Positions 35,121 through 43,878 of a stretch of 64,000 nucleotides of DNA are shown in pieces; within the stretch, counting starts at the first letter, position 1; each line of letters opens with the position of its first letter. This DNA is from Alteriqipengyuania halimionae (GTDB lineage Bacteria; Pseudomonadota; Alphaproteobacteria; Sphingomonadales; Sphingomonadaceae): contig NZ_WTYR01000001.1 of the NCBI RefSeq assembly GCF_009827575.1, positions 2,453,001 to 2,517,000 of the forward strand, given 5' to 3'. The position numbers were made by a program, and so were the translations under genes. Under the pieces are notes generated by a model, which saw only the letters and a list, made by a program, of their open reading frames with translations, searched no databases and was not told the origin of the DNA.

Positions 35121-36092
35121 TCATTCCACGTTTTCGAAGAAGCGCCCGAGATACCGGCGTACCGACGCGGTTTGGATTTTCCTCCCGCCCGCATCAAGGT
35201 GGATGGCCCCATCGAAGAACAGTGTCTCGGCCAAGCAGAAGTCGCGGCCGTCAGGCTTCAGGGCCCGGGGTCCGTTCAATCTGTCGAGCCTGTCGAGTAT
35301 CTTTTGAAAATGTGAACTATCGCGATCGCAAATCGCTTCCGGAACCGCGGCAGGGATCACCACGACATCGAACCCTTGGGCGATCAGGGTATTGCGAACA
35401 TAGGCCTCGAACCGGGCAAGCCGTTCTTTCGTGATCGGGGTGAGGGCGCTTTCGCGGAGGTCCGGAGCGGCATGATCGACCGTCAGATGGGATGTCAGAT
35501 CTCCGACCTCGTTGAAGCCCGATCGGCGATATATCGGGTTCGATGCCTCGATACCTTGTGCATGGTAACGAATCTCCGACCAAGTCCGGTGGATGATCTG
35601 GGGGACGCAGCGCGGCCGGTTCGCCAGCAGATCGACCCGCTTGAGCAGGAAAACAACGTCACAATAGGTCGAGGTATAGCGCTCATCCAAGTCGATAAGC
35701 TGCAGCTCGGGCACGATCACGATCGTGTCCTTCTCGGGGTCGAGGTGCGGAAGGTACAAATCGGTCAGATTGCGGAAGCCGATACTCGCCTGGATGCCGC
35801 CGTTGTAAACGGGCCGTCCCAGGGTTTCGCCAAGTTGTTCGGCAGAAATGGAGAACGCAACCCCCGATCCGCCCAGCAGCACCACTCGACCCGGTTGGCC
35901 CTTGCTTCCCTGAAGCATGGCGATGTGGTCCGCCGCTGCGGCCAGATAGCGCTCCTCGCTGACCTGGCTGAACGGGATCGCCTGCCACGCCACCAGCGCC
36001 AGCGCGTTGAGCGCGACGAAAACCATAGCGAGCGTGGCCAGCCGCCGCTTCGCGTGGGAGGCTGCTTTAAAACTGGAAATAGATGAAGGCAC
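35121..36092 (-). CDS. SGNH-like membrane-anchored protein, AlgJ/AlgX/DltD-type partner of MBOAT
   Basis: A 323-residue protein with an N-terminal transmembrane anchor (about 17-40) and a periplasmic domain. A GDS-like block (LLGGSGVAFSISAEQLGETLG) comes about residue 72, then VYNGGIQASIGFRNL, and near the end DGAIHLDAGGRK, which supplies a D-x-x-H-like pair. This matches SGNH-fold partners that receive acyl groups from MBOAT proteins and transfer them to glycans. GTG start overlaps the MBOAT gene's end by 26 bases, so the two act together. The exact motif residues are degenerate, so activity is uncertain. Confidence 0.7.
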   Translation of the reverse strand: MPSSISSFKAASHAKRRLATLAMVFVALNALALVAWQAIPFSQVSEERYLAAAADHIAMLQGSKGQPGRVVLLGGSGVAFSISAEQLGETLGRPVYNGGIQASIGFRNLTDLYLPHLDPEKDTIVIVPELQLIDLDERYTSTYCDVVFLLKRVDLLANRPRCVPQIIHRTWSEIRYHAQGIEASNPIYRRSGFNEVGDLTSHLTVDHAAPDLRESALTPITKERLARFEAYVRNTLIAQGFDVVVIPAAVPEAICDRDSSHFQKILDRLDRLNGPRALKPDGRDFCLAETLFFDGAIHLDAGGRKIQTASVRRYLGRFFENVE

Positions 36093-37500
36093 TTGGATCG
36101 GTCCGGTTGGCGGCGTTCACGAGGACGAGGATGAGGGCGAGAGCGAACAGCACGGTTTCGACCGCGGCGCGCGGGATTGCGCCGAGCCAAGCGAGGTTGA
36201 GCCCGCGATCGAGCCGCGTTCGTCCGCGCCACAGAAGGTCCACTGCCAGCCATCCGACCACGAAAACCATGCCGCCTCGCTGAGCATGCGGCAGTGCGGG
36301 ATCGGTGACAATGCGCGCGAGATAGTCTGCGGCAACGGAGATATTCGGGCTGCGGAAAATAACGAACAGCAGAGCGACCGCGCCGAATGTGTAGGCCCAT
36401 GCGATGATCGAAATGAGGGGGGACGGTCGCATGGCGAAGCGCCGATGCCACAGGCGTTCGAACACGAGCAGGATACCATGGGCCAGGCCCCAAGCGAGGA
36501 AGGTCCAGTTGGCTCCATGCCACAGACCGCTCACGAGAAACGTGAGGATCGCCGCAAGGTTCGCCTTCCAGAAAACGCGGGTCGCGCCGCTTGTCGGGAT
36601 ATAGACATAGTCGCGCAGGAACAGCGATAGCGTAATGTGCCATCGACGCCAGAAGTCCGTGATGGAGCGAGCAAAGAACGGTGTGTCGAAATTGGTCGAA
36701 AGCCGAAATCCCATGAGCGCGGCAAGACCTATGGCGATCGAGGAATAGCCGCAGAAATCGGCGTAGATCTGGATTGTGAAATAGAGCCCGCCCAAGGCCA
36801 GTTCGCCCCCGTTGTAGGAGGTGTAGCTGGCAAAAATGCCATCCACATACGGCGCCAGATTGTCCGCGAGTACGATCTTGAGGAACAGTCCGGCGATGAT
36901 CAGGCAGACCCCCTGATAGGCGCTCGGCCAGCTGAACCGTTCCAATTTGCCGAACTGCGGAATGAGGTCTTTTGCGCGTTCGATCGGTCCGGCCACGAGC
37001 TGCGGAAAGAACGCTACATAGGTGGCGTAGCGCAGCAAGTTGCGTTCAGCTCGGAAACGGCCGTGATAAACGTCGATCGAGTAGCTCAACGTTTGCAGCG
37101 TATAGAACGAAATGCCGACCGGGAGGATGATATCGAGCGTCCCCCACCTCGCATCGAAGCCGATAGCGACGAGCGCGGATTTGAGCTCGTTGCCAAAGAA
37201 ATCGAAATATTTGAAATATCCCAGAATGCCGAGATTGCCGACTACCGATAGGTGGAGCCAGCGGCGGCGGACGGACTGCCGGCGCGTGGACTCCATGCCG
37301 ATCGCAGCTACGTAATCCAACAGGGTGCTGACGGCGATCAGCCCGAGAAAGCGCCAGTCCCACCAGCCATAAAAGACGTAGCTAGCGCCTAGTATGATCC
37401 CGTTCTGGACCGGGACCGAACGCAGCAGCCAGCGGTTCGTCGCCAGCAGGGCGAATACCACCGGAAAGAACAGCCAGAATGTGCCGGTTGAAAACAGCAT
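36067..37500 (-). CDS. MBOAT family O-acyltransferase (AlgI-like)
   Basis: A 477-residue polytopic inner-membrane protein that moves acyl groups across the membrane. The conserved WRRWHITLSLFLRDYVYIP (about residues 293-311) and the catalytic His in GLWHGANWTFLAWGLAHG (about 332) are the MBOAT hallmarks. Overlaps the SGNH-like gene, giving a two-gene O-acetylation module similar in plan to AlgI-AlgJ. ATG start, 145 bases after the preceding gene. Confidence 0.93.
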   Translation of the reverse strand: MLFSTGTFWLFFPVVFALLATNRWLLRSVPVQNGIILGASYVFYGWWDWRFLGLIAVSTLLDYVAAIGMESTRRQSVRRRWLHLSVVGNLGILGYFKYFDFFGNELKSALVAIGFDARWGTLDIILPVGISFYTLQTLSYSIDVYHGRFRAERNLLRYATYVAFFPQLVAGPIERAKDLIPQFGKLERFSWPSAYQGVCLIIAGLFLKIVLADNLAPYVDGIFASYTSYNGGELALGGLYFTIQIYADFCGYSSIAIGLAALMGFRLSTNFDTPFFARSITDFWRRWHITLSLFLRDYVYIPTSGATRVFWKANLAAILTFLVSGLWHGANWTFLAWGLAHGILLVFERLWHRRFAMRPSPLISIIAWAYTFGAVALLFVIFRSPNISVAADYLARIVTDPALPHAQRGGMVFVVGWLAVDLLWRGRTRLDRGLNLAWLGAIPRAAVETVLFALALILVLVNAANRTDPSAFIYFQF

Positions 37501-37644
37501 CCCGTTTTCAGGCGTTCGATCCTGGCCGCAGGTTCAGCCGCTGCGATTGCGGAAACGGTACGCGCTGCAACAGATCGGGCTCCTCGGAAAGGACCAGTCG
37601 TCTATCAATCGTTTCGCCGCGCGGCAATCGGAGGGGCCAGATGG

Positions 37645-39207
37645 CTAGGCGCTTTCGGCGCGCCGCGTGCGATGGTTAAGGAGCGCGACCGGCGTGTCGT
37701 CAATCACCGCGGAGACCATGCGATCGACTGTGGGCTGCGAGAGCCAGTGCGCCAGCGAGTGTTTGCTCCAGCGCTTGAAGCCGCCCGGATTGAACGGCGA
37801 GAAGACCCAGTTGCAGCGCTGAGTCAGATAGTAGCACAGCAATGCCTGTTCGCGCCGGTGCTCGCTCACTTTCAGCTCGCCATCGGCCGCACGCTGAAGC
37901 AGCGTTTCGTATTCTTCGAGCGTGGTGGCGCAATCGACGAAACCCAGCGATGCGTATTGTGGCGCAGAGCCGGTGATCACAGGGCGCCCGAAAGCGACTG
38001 CTTCGGAGCCGAACGTTGAAGTATGGACGACCACTGCGGCAGCAGCTTCGAGCAATTCGTAGCTGTTGACCGGGTCCGCCGCAGCAATGAAGCGCAGTCG
38101 CGGATGATCACCGAATTCGGAGCTCAGCAGGTGGCCATAATCCTCGCTGGTCGCGGCAAGTGCGAGACGTTCGGCCGGATGCTGGCGTACCACCACCAGC
38201 CGGTCGGTATGGTCGAGCAGATAGCGCGCGGTTTCCACGATCCAGGTGGTATTATCCTTGTAGACTCGATGGAGGCCCAGCGCCGCCGCGTCCCAGGACG
38301 AATTGAGAGCAATCAGGATCGCGCCGTCATATTCGCTTTCCAGGCGCTCGGTTTGCGAAACTTGCGATGCGAAGGCATCCTTGCCCTGGCGTCGGGAGGC
38401 CATCTCCGTCTTCGCCTGTTCGATCGCAAAGCTGCGATCCTCGGCGGTGGCGTCGTCGCTCACGAGCCATTTGAAAGCGCGCGGAATATCCTGCAACTGG
38501 CATGAGATCCCGTCGACTGCCAGCAACATGGCGTCGTGTCCGCCACCATCGAACGTCGCGACGCGAACGCCATGCGCCCGCGCTTCTCTCACCCACAAGC
38601 CCGAATCGCCGAAGATGCCGCCGGGAACGAACACGAAAGCAACCGATCCAAAGGCCTCTTCTAGCCGATCGAACAATCCGGCGAGGTGCGCCTGTGCATC
38701 CATCCCCTCGCGAAGATTGCGTTCGACGATGGCTGCGCGTCCGGATCGCTTCATCTCGCCGCGCAGCGCCCAGGTGGCGTTGAGGCGCGCAAGCCGCTCG
38801 ATCTCGCCCGCGTCGTCCTCGTCCACCAGCCCTTGGGCGACCGTGCCGAGATAGATCACCTCAAACCGTTCGGCGACGATGGCCATCACGTCCCTGATTG
38901 CCGGCATGGCCAGCCGATAGCGCAGCGCGTTGCCGCCTTCGATCACGTCGTCGACCACGAAGCGGATCCGCGCGCCCTTGCGCGCCATCATCAGCCCAGT
39001 GGCCAGAGTGAACCACGGCACTCCGCTGCCGTCCCACGGCGATATGACGACGAGGCCGGACGGGGCGTCAGCGTCTTCCGATTGGTCGTCTTCGGGGAAG
39101 GTCTCGAGAAACTCGCGCACGCGCTTCATCATCGTCCGCCGGGATTGCACCCAGCCGATGGGGTTCATCCCGAAGATGCGTTTGATCCAGGCCGAAACAG
39201 GCTTCAT
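37645..39207 (-). CDS. GT-B-like surface polysaccharide biosynthesis protein (candidate glycosyltransferase)
   Basis: A 520-residue cytoplasmic protein. The first half has a Gly-rich start (ISPWDGSGVPWFTLATGLMMARKG) like many GT-B acceptor domains. The second half contains LNSSWDAA, LVVVRQHPAERL and VHTSTFGSEAVAFGRPVITG. The R-x-HP element and the SxxxE element are the sort seen in capsule synthesis and CDP-glycerol- or CMP-sugar-dependent transferases. The start has GGGAG seven bases ahead; the earlier in-frame region is Arg-rich noncoding. As CMP-legionaminic acid is the only CMP-linked donor made here, this is my best candidate for its transferase, but that is inference. Confidence 0.65.
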   Translation of the reverse strand: MKPVSAWIKRIFGMNPIGWVQSRRTMMKRVREFLETFPEDDQSEDADAPSGLVVISPWDGSGVPWFTLATGLMMARKGARIRFVVDDVIEGGNALRYRLAMPAIRDVMAIVAERFEVIYLGTVAQGLVDEDDAGEIERLARLNATWALRGEMKRSGRAAIVERNLREGMDAQAHLAGLFDRLEEAFGSVAFVFVPGGIFGDSGLWVREARAHGVRVATFDGGGHDAMLLAVDGISCQLQDIPRAFKWLVSDDATAEDRSFAIEQAKTEMASRRQGKDAFASQVSQTERLESEYDGAILIALNSSWDAAALGLHRVYKDNTTWIVETARYLLDHTDRLVVVRQHPAERLALAATSEDYGHLLSSEFGDHPRLRFIAAADPVNSYELLEAAAAVVVHTSTFGSEAVAFGRPVITGSAPQYASLGFVDCATTLEEYETLLQRAADGELKVSEHRREQALLCYYLTQRCNWVFSPFNPGGFKRWSKHSLAHWLSQPTVDRMVSAVIDDTPVALLNHRTRRAESA

Positions 39208-39257
39208 CCGAAAACTCCCGCGCAACGATTTCCGGCACTTGCGACGATTTGGTCGCT

Positions 39258-40553
39258 TCACTCCGCCGGGTCGCGGTCGCCCTTGCCGGAGCGGTCGCGG
39301 TCGATCAATCGAAACTCTCGATGGGCGCGCGACAAATGCCACCACCCGCCGATCGTCAACAGTGCGGTCAAGGCCAGCGCCAGCGATCGCGCCGTCACGA
39401 CGGCATCGAGCGATAGTGGCTCGCCCCGCCAGATGGCCGCTCCGAGCACGACCGAAAGAAGCACTGTGCCGCTGCCATACGCGAACAGGAGCAGTCGAAA
39501 TCTGATCAGGACCTTGAACACGAGTGTGAAAGCCGAACTGAGAGCGAGCAACAGCGCGCCCGGGGCGATAATGTAGGCATAGACAAGGTCCGGGGCATAG
39601 CGCGGGGCGAGCAATGCGAGCACCGGTTCCGCAAGGAAAGCGAGCGCGATCGCCGCTACCGCGACGTATCCCAGGAGCAGATAGAAGTATGTTCGCGTCA
39701 CCTTCCTCAGCGATGGGCTGTGGCCTGTATCATGCGCACGCACGGCTGAGGGCAGGAAGATCGCATCCAGCGCGGCAGGAACGAGTTGAAGCAGGGTGAC
39801 CACCATGATCGCGAGGAACAGGTGGCCCAGCGCATCGACGCCGAGCGCTGCCGTGACATACCATCGCTCGAGCTGGATGTTCACCTGCAACAGAATGCCG
39901 GCGAGGAAGAGGATAAAGCCCGCTGCCATGATCCGGCGCAACAAGCCGGGCGCAAAACGCAGGCGGCGCATGCGGAGAGTGTCCCCGAACAGCCAGCCGG
40001 AGATTCCGAACAGAATTGGCTGGCTGACGATGACAGCGGCGCAGGCGTAGATCGGGGATACGTCGAGCAAGGCGAAGCCGGCCAGCGACAGAAAGGCCGA
40101 GCCTAGATTGATCGTGTTGAGGCGCGTCAGGTGCTGGCTGGCGATTAGCTGGTTGGTCTGCCAGTTGCGGATCAGCATCGCGGTTCCGCCAATCGCTCCC
40201 AGCACGCCGATCCAGCCGTCTTCGGGGCGAGCCACGAAGACCAGCACCACACCTGCGACGACGAGCGCCACACCGCCCAGCATTGCGACGAAGCTGTAAA
40301 CGAAATCGACGATCTGCTGCCGTTCATCGCTCACCGCCGAGAGGATCAGGCGATAGGCTCCGTTGAGGACGCCGAACTGGAGCAGGCCCAGTAGCAAGAC
40401 GATCGACTGAAGCAGAGTGACCAGCCCAAGCTCGCGATAATCGAGCACCAGCATGAAGACGTAACTGCGTGCGATGAACAGCAAGTTCACCAGCAGGTTG
40501 ACGATCACGTACTGTGCGCGCGTGTCGCGGGCTAGCCCAGCCAACCGAGACAT
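39258..40553 (-). CDS. Wzx-like oligosaccharide flippase
   Basis: A 431-residue protein with about twelve hydrophobic segments, beginning RAQYVIVNLLVNLLFIARSYVFML. Its length, the repeated pairs of helices and the late SAFTLVFKVLIRFRLLLF segment fit the polysaccharide transport (PST/MATE-like) family that flips undecaprenyl-linked repeat units. Ends in a basic, charged tail (SRAHREFRLIDRDRSGKGDRD). Its position in a glycan locus with Wzy-like and Wza/Wzc-like genes supports the Wzx role. Confidence 0.82.
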   Translation of the reverse strand: MSRLAGLARDTRAQYVIVNLLVNLLFIARSYVFMLVLDYRELGLVTLLQSIVLLLGLLQFGVLNGAYRLILSAVSDERQQIVDFVYSFVAMLGGVALVVAGVVLVFVARPEDGWIGVLGAIGGTAMLIRNWQTNQLIASQHLTRLNTINLGSAFLSLAGFALLDVSPIYACAAVIVSQPILFGISGWLFGDTLRMRRLRFAPGLLRRIMAAGFILFLAGILLQVNIQLERWYVTAALGVDALGHLFLAIMVVTLLQLVPAALDAIFLPSAVRAHDTGHSPSLRKVTRTYFYLLLGYVAVAAIALAFLAEPVLALLAPRYAPDLVYAYIIAPGALLLALSSAFTLVFKVLIRFRLLLFAYGSGTVLLSVVLGAAIWRGEPLSLDAVVTARSLALALTALLTIGGWWHLSRAHREFRLIDRDRSGKGDRDPAE

Positions 40554-40588
40554 GGAGCCTTTTGCAGGCAGGGACGGGTCGTTTCGCG

Positions 40589-42628
40589 TCAGCGCACCCT
40601 CTTATCGAGTTGCTTCAACGCCGCGCCCGCCACGATCGCGGCACCGGCGTCGGACAGGTGATCGTCGTCGTAGTAGTAAGCGACCGAGCCGGTCTGGACT
40701 ATGCAGCGATCGGGCAGCGCCGTGTCGCATAGGAATTGTGCGGGACGAACCGGGCGGATGGCTGCATTATCGATCGAATCTAGCAATGTTATCACCCCGG
40801 CATTGCGATCTTCGAAGCGCGCCTGCGATGTCGATAGTTGCGGACGCCGAGCGGCTCCTGCCAGCGCGGCACGAGCGGTTGCGCGCTTGGGGTCGAATCC
40901 CACTTCCGGAGTTGGATAGACCAACGCTACCGGCGCGATACGGGCAAGGCTATCGACATAGGTTCGCACCGCCGTCTCCACGGCCGAACGCTGATCGGTC
41001 GTGGTGCCATCGGGCTGCACCGCCCTGTTTACGCGGAACGGTGCGTCTCGCTCGCGCCCTCCTTCGCCGTTGTCGAATTCGGGCGCGTCTATCGAACCGC
41101 CCAACGGGTAGAGGCGCAACGGCCACCTTATCGCCAGCACGATCCCTTCGTACTCGCCGCTTTCGATTCTCTCGGCGAGCTTCCGGTGCATCGCCGCGCA
41201 TCCACGCTGACGATCCGCGCCTTGCATTTCGTTGGTCGCGGTCATTCCCGCGACCGGATGGCAGTCGACGTGCAGCAGCGTCCCCGCGAGACCGCGCTTC
41301 GCCAGGATTCGCGACAGGGAATCGGCCAGAGCGAAAGCGTGCGAATCGCCCACCAACGCTATGGTCGGGGTGACACCCGGCGCACCGATCGGGCAGGCAT
41401 GCACTTCGTCTTCGGCCTGTGGGCACCCTTTACGCAGCGAGCCCTCCGACGGAACGGCGATTTGCATCTCGGGCGGAAACCGTCCGGGCGCTCCCTTGCT
41501 TGCCGAGAGCGCAAGTCCGGCACCTGCTAAGAGCGCGATGCTGATGGCCGAAAGCGTGAATACCATGTTGCGTGACAGTCGCTGGCGGTCGCGTAGCGGA
41601 CGTTCGACAAAGCGGTAGGACAGCCAGGCGAGAAGGGCTGATAACGCGATCAGCCCCCAATAGGCTCCGGCATCCAGCCGGTCCGTCGCGAGCCGGGCAA
41701 ACACGAACACCGGCTGGTGCCAGAGATAGAAGCCGTAGGAGATCAGCCCGATCGCGACGAACGGTTTCCACGCCAACACGCGACCGAACAGGGTCCCCTC
41801 ACGCGCGCAGGCGATCAGCAGCATGGTTCCGATAACCGGCGGCAATGCGGCGAGCCCGGGGAAGGGGGTGGCATCGTCGTAGACCACCGTGGTCGCCACG
41901 ATGGCTGCGAGGCCGAGACCGGCGAACAAATCGTTCCAGCGGCCGTAGCGTCCGGTCGATGCCTCGCGCTCGCGTAGCATGATGAGCGCGCCAGCGAGCA
42001 ATTCCCAAGCCCGCGACGGAAGGAGGTAGAAATTGGCACCCGGATTACGCGAGGACAGCCAGATCGAGATCGCCAGCGATGCCACACTGGCGACGAGCAG
42101 CGCCGGCAAGAGGAGCTTTCGCCCGAATCGGAGGATCAGGATGAGCGCGAACGGGAAGACGAAATAGAACTGCTCCTCGATGCCCAGGCTCCAGGTGTGG
42201 ATCATCGGTGTCAGTTCCGGGCCACCACCGAAATACGGGTTGGTCTGCCAGAAGAAGACGTTCGGCACGAAGAGGGCTGCCGCTGCCAGGCTTTCGCCGA
42301 AGGAAGCCAGTTCCTCCGGCAGCATCAGCAGCCACGCGAACGGTACGGCGGCGAGGCAGACGAGGGTCAGCGCAGGCAGGATGCGGCGGGCGCGTCGCTC
42401 GTAGAATGCGGCAACGGAGAAGCGGCGCTGTTCGGCCTCACGCAGGAGAATGCCGCTGATCAGGTAGCCGCTGAGCACGAAGAACACGTCGACGCCGACG
42501 AAACCGCCTGCAAACCCGGAAAACCCCGCGTGGTAGAACACCACCGCAAGCACGGCGAACGCCCGAATTCCGTCGATTTCGGGACGATAAGCTATTGCGT
42601 GGCCGCGGTTGGGCGGGCTGAAACTCAT
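40589..42628 (-). CDS. Acyltransferase 3 with fused SGNH domain (OafA type)
   Basis: A 679-residue O-acyltransferase. Residues about 10-370 are the polytopic acyltransferase-3 domain with the signature YRPEIDGIRAFAVLAVVFYHAGF, containing the catalytic His, and the FVGVDVFFVLSGYLISG motif. Residues about 430-679 are a periplasmic SGNH domain with the nucleophile block VGDSHAFALADSL and the C-terminal DDDHLSDAGA that gives the Asp-His pair. Fusions of this plan O-acetylate lipopolysaccharide sugars. A separate MBOAT system lies nearby, so two acyl-transfer routes coexist. ATG chosen because it begins the conserved N-terminus. Confidence 0.93.
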   Translation of the reverse strand: MSFSPPNRGHAIAYRPEIDGIRAFAVLAVVFYHAGFSGFAGGFVGVDVFFVLSGYLISGILLREAEQRRFSVAAFYERRARRILPALTLVCLAAVPFAWLLMLPEELASFGESLAAAALFVPNVFFWQTNPYFGGGPELTPMIHTWSLGIEEQFYFVFPFALILILRFGRKLLLPALLVASVASLAISIWLSSRNPGANFYLLPSRAWELLAGALIMLREREASTGRYGRWNDLFAGLGLAAIVATTVVYDDATPFPGLAALPPVIGTMLLIACAREGTLFGRVLAWKPFVAIGLISYGFYLWHQPVFVFARLATDRLDAGAYWGLIALSALLAWLSYRFVERPLRDRQRLSRNMVFTLSAISIALLAGAGLALSASKGAPGRFPPEMQIAVPSEGSLRKGCPQAEDEVHACPIGAPGVTPTIALVGDSHAFALADSLSRILAKRGLAGTLLHVDCHPVAGMTATNEMQGADRQRGCAAMHRKLAERIESGEYEGIVLAIRWPLRLYPLGGSIDAPEFDNGEGGRERDAPFRVNRAVQPDGTTTDQRSAVETAVRTYVDSLARIAPVALVYPTPEVGFDPKRATARAALAGAARRPQLSTSQARFEDRNAGVITLLDSIDNAAIRPVRPAQFLCDTALPDRCIVQTGSVAYYYDDDHLSDAGAAIVAGAALKQLDKRVR

Positions 42629-42818
42629 TGCGCTGCACCTGCTTGGCCATATCCCGGCCGGGTGGGTGAGGTCCTGGCAGCGCTTCGGATAGCGAAAGGC
42701 GTCAGCATCCGCAGATCCGTCTCGCACGTTTCCGTGCTTGTGCCGTCGCTATCGCGACCGACCCGGCCGATATATTCGCGCAAGGCGATATCCATGAAAC
42801 AGACCTTGTGATCAAACG

Positions 42819-43877
42819 CTATTCGGAGCGCGGATCGGGGTTTGCCAGTCGCGCCAATTGCAGATCGTCCGGCCGACCAACATCGATCCATTTTTCGTGC
42901 AACGGGTAGACGATAGTGCGGTGATTATGTTGCCGCAACCGCTCGAACAGCGTGGGCATGTCGCAGTGTTTTCCCGGCGACAGACAGTCAAGCACCGACG
43001 GATCGAGCACATAGATCCCGGCATTCACGTGGCTGCGGACCAGCGGTTTCTCCTCGAATCCGGTGATGTCGACCCCGCTGGTGTGGACGACGCCGAATTC
43101 GTTGCGGATCTCGTGGTTGCGGACGGCCATGGTGCCCGTCGCCCGGTGCAGCACGTGGTAGTCGATCATCTCGCCATAGCCGACGTCGGTCATCACATCG
43201 CCATTGGTGACCACGAACGGCGCATCGGGCCGTTCCTCGAGCAGGCTCAGCGCACCGCCGGTGCCGAGCGGCGCGTCTTCACGGATATACTCGATCGACA
43301 CGCCCCACTCGGACCCGTCGCCGAAATGTTCCTCGATCATATGGCCGAGATAATGGACCGAAATGTAGAACCGCTCGATCCCGGCTAGCCTGGCCCGCTC
43401 GATGATATGCTCGAGCATCGGCTTGCCAGCGATCGGCAGGAGCGGTTTGGGACAATTCTCGGTATGGGGGCGCAGCCTTGTACCTTTCCCGCCGGCCATT
43501 ACGACCATCGTGTTGGGACGCCGCGTGGGCGTCTGCATGGCATCCCACACGTGGAGCCCCAGCACGTTGCGCGCCTCGTCGACGATCGGGAGCTGGTGGA
43601 TCTTGTTGGCGGACATGATCTGCAGCACGATCTCGCCGTCGAGGCTGGGCGGCACGACCATCGGCTCGGCATGGGTGATCTCGCTTGCAGGCGCGTCGAG
43701 CGAGAGGCCGCGCAACAGGCCGCGCCGGATATCGCCGTCGGTAATCGTGCCGACGAGCCGTTCATCGCCATCCGTCACGAGCGCGATCTGGAGGGCGGAG
43801 CGATCGAGCGACGCAACCGCTTCGCCAATCGTCGCCTCACTGTCGAGCAGCGCATCGCGCCAGTTCTCGATACCCAT
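42819..43877 (-). CDS. ptmE: CBS-domain sugar-1-phosphate guanylyltransferase, PtmE-like (legionaminic acid pathway)
   Basis: A 352-residue protein with two CBS domains (about 10-115) fused to a nucleotidyltransferase domain (about 122-345). The activation loop is MAGGKGTRLRPHTENCPKPLLPI; further signatures are GTGGALSLL, TNGDVMTDV and NAGIYVLDP. This CBS plus NTP-transferase plan is that of PtmE, which makes GDP-GlcN from GlcN-1-phosphate at the entry to the GDP-linked legionaminic acid route of Campylobacter. Last gene of the cluster, one base after legG. The CBS pair may sense nucleotides. Confidence 0.88.
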   Translation of the reverse strand: MGIENWRDALLDSEATIGEAVASLDRSALQIALVTDGDERLVGTITDGDIRRGLLRGLSLDAPASEITHAEPMVVPPSLDGEIVLQIMSANKIHQLPIVDEARNVLGLHVWDAMQTPTRRPNTMVVMAGGKGTRLRPHTENCPKPLLPIAGKPMLEHIIERARLAGIERFYISVHYLGHMIEEHFGDGSEWGVSIEYIREDAPLGTGGALSLLEERPDAPFVVTNGDVMTDVGYGEMIDYHVLHRATGTMAVRNHEIRNEFGVVHTSGVDITGFEEKPLVRSHVNAGIYVLDPSVLDCLSPGKHCDMPTLFERLRQHNHRTIVYPLHEKWIDVGRPDDLQLARLANPDPRSE

Positions 43878-43878
43878 G

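Noticed and set aside
42629-42818. Possible 56-residue small protein between the OafA-type gene and ptmE
   Set aside because: No SD, no recognisable pattern, and the 190-base gap fits an intergenic region.
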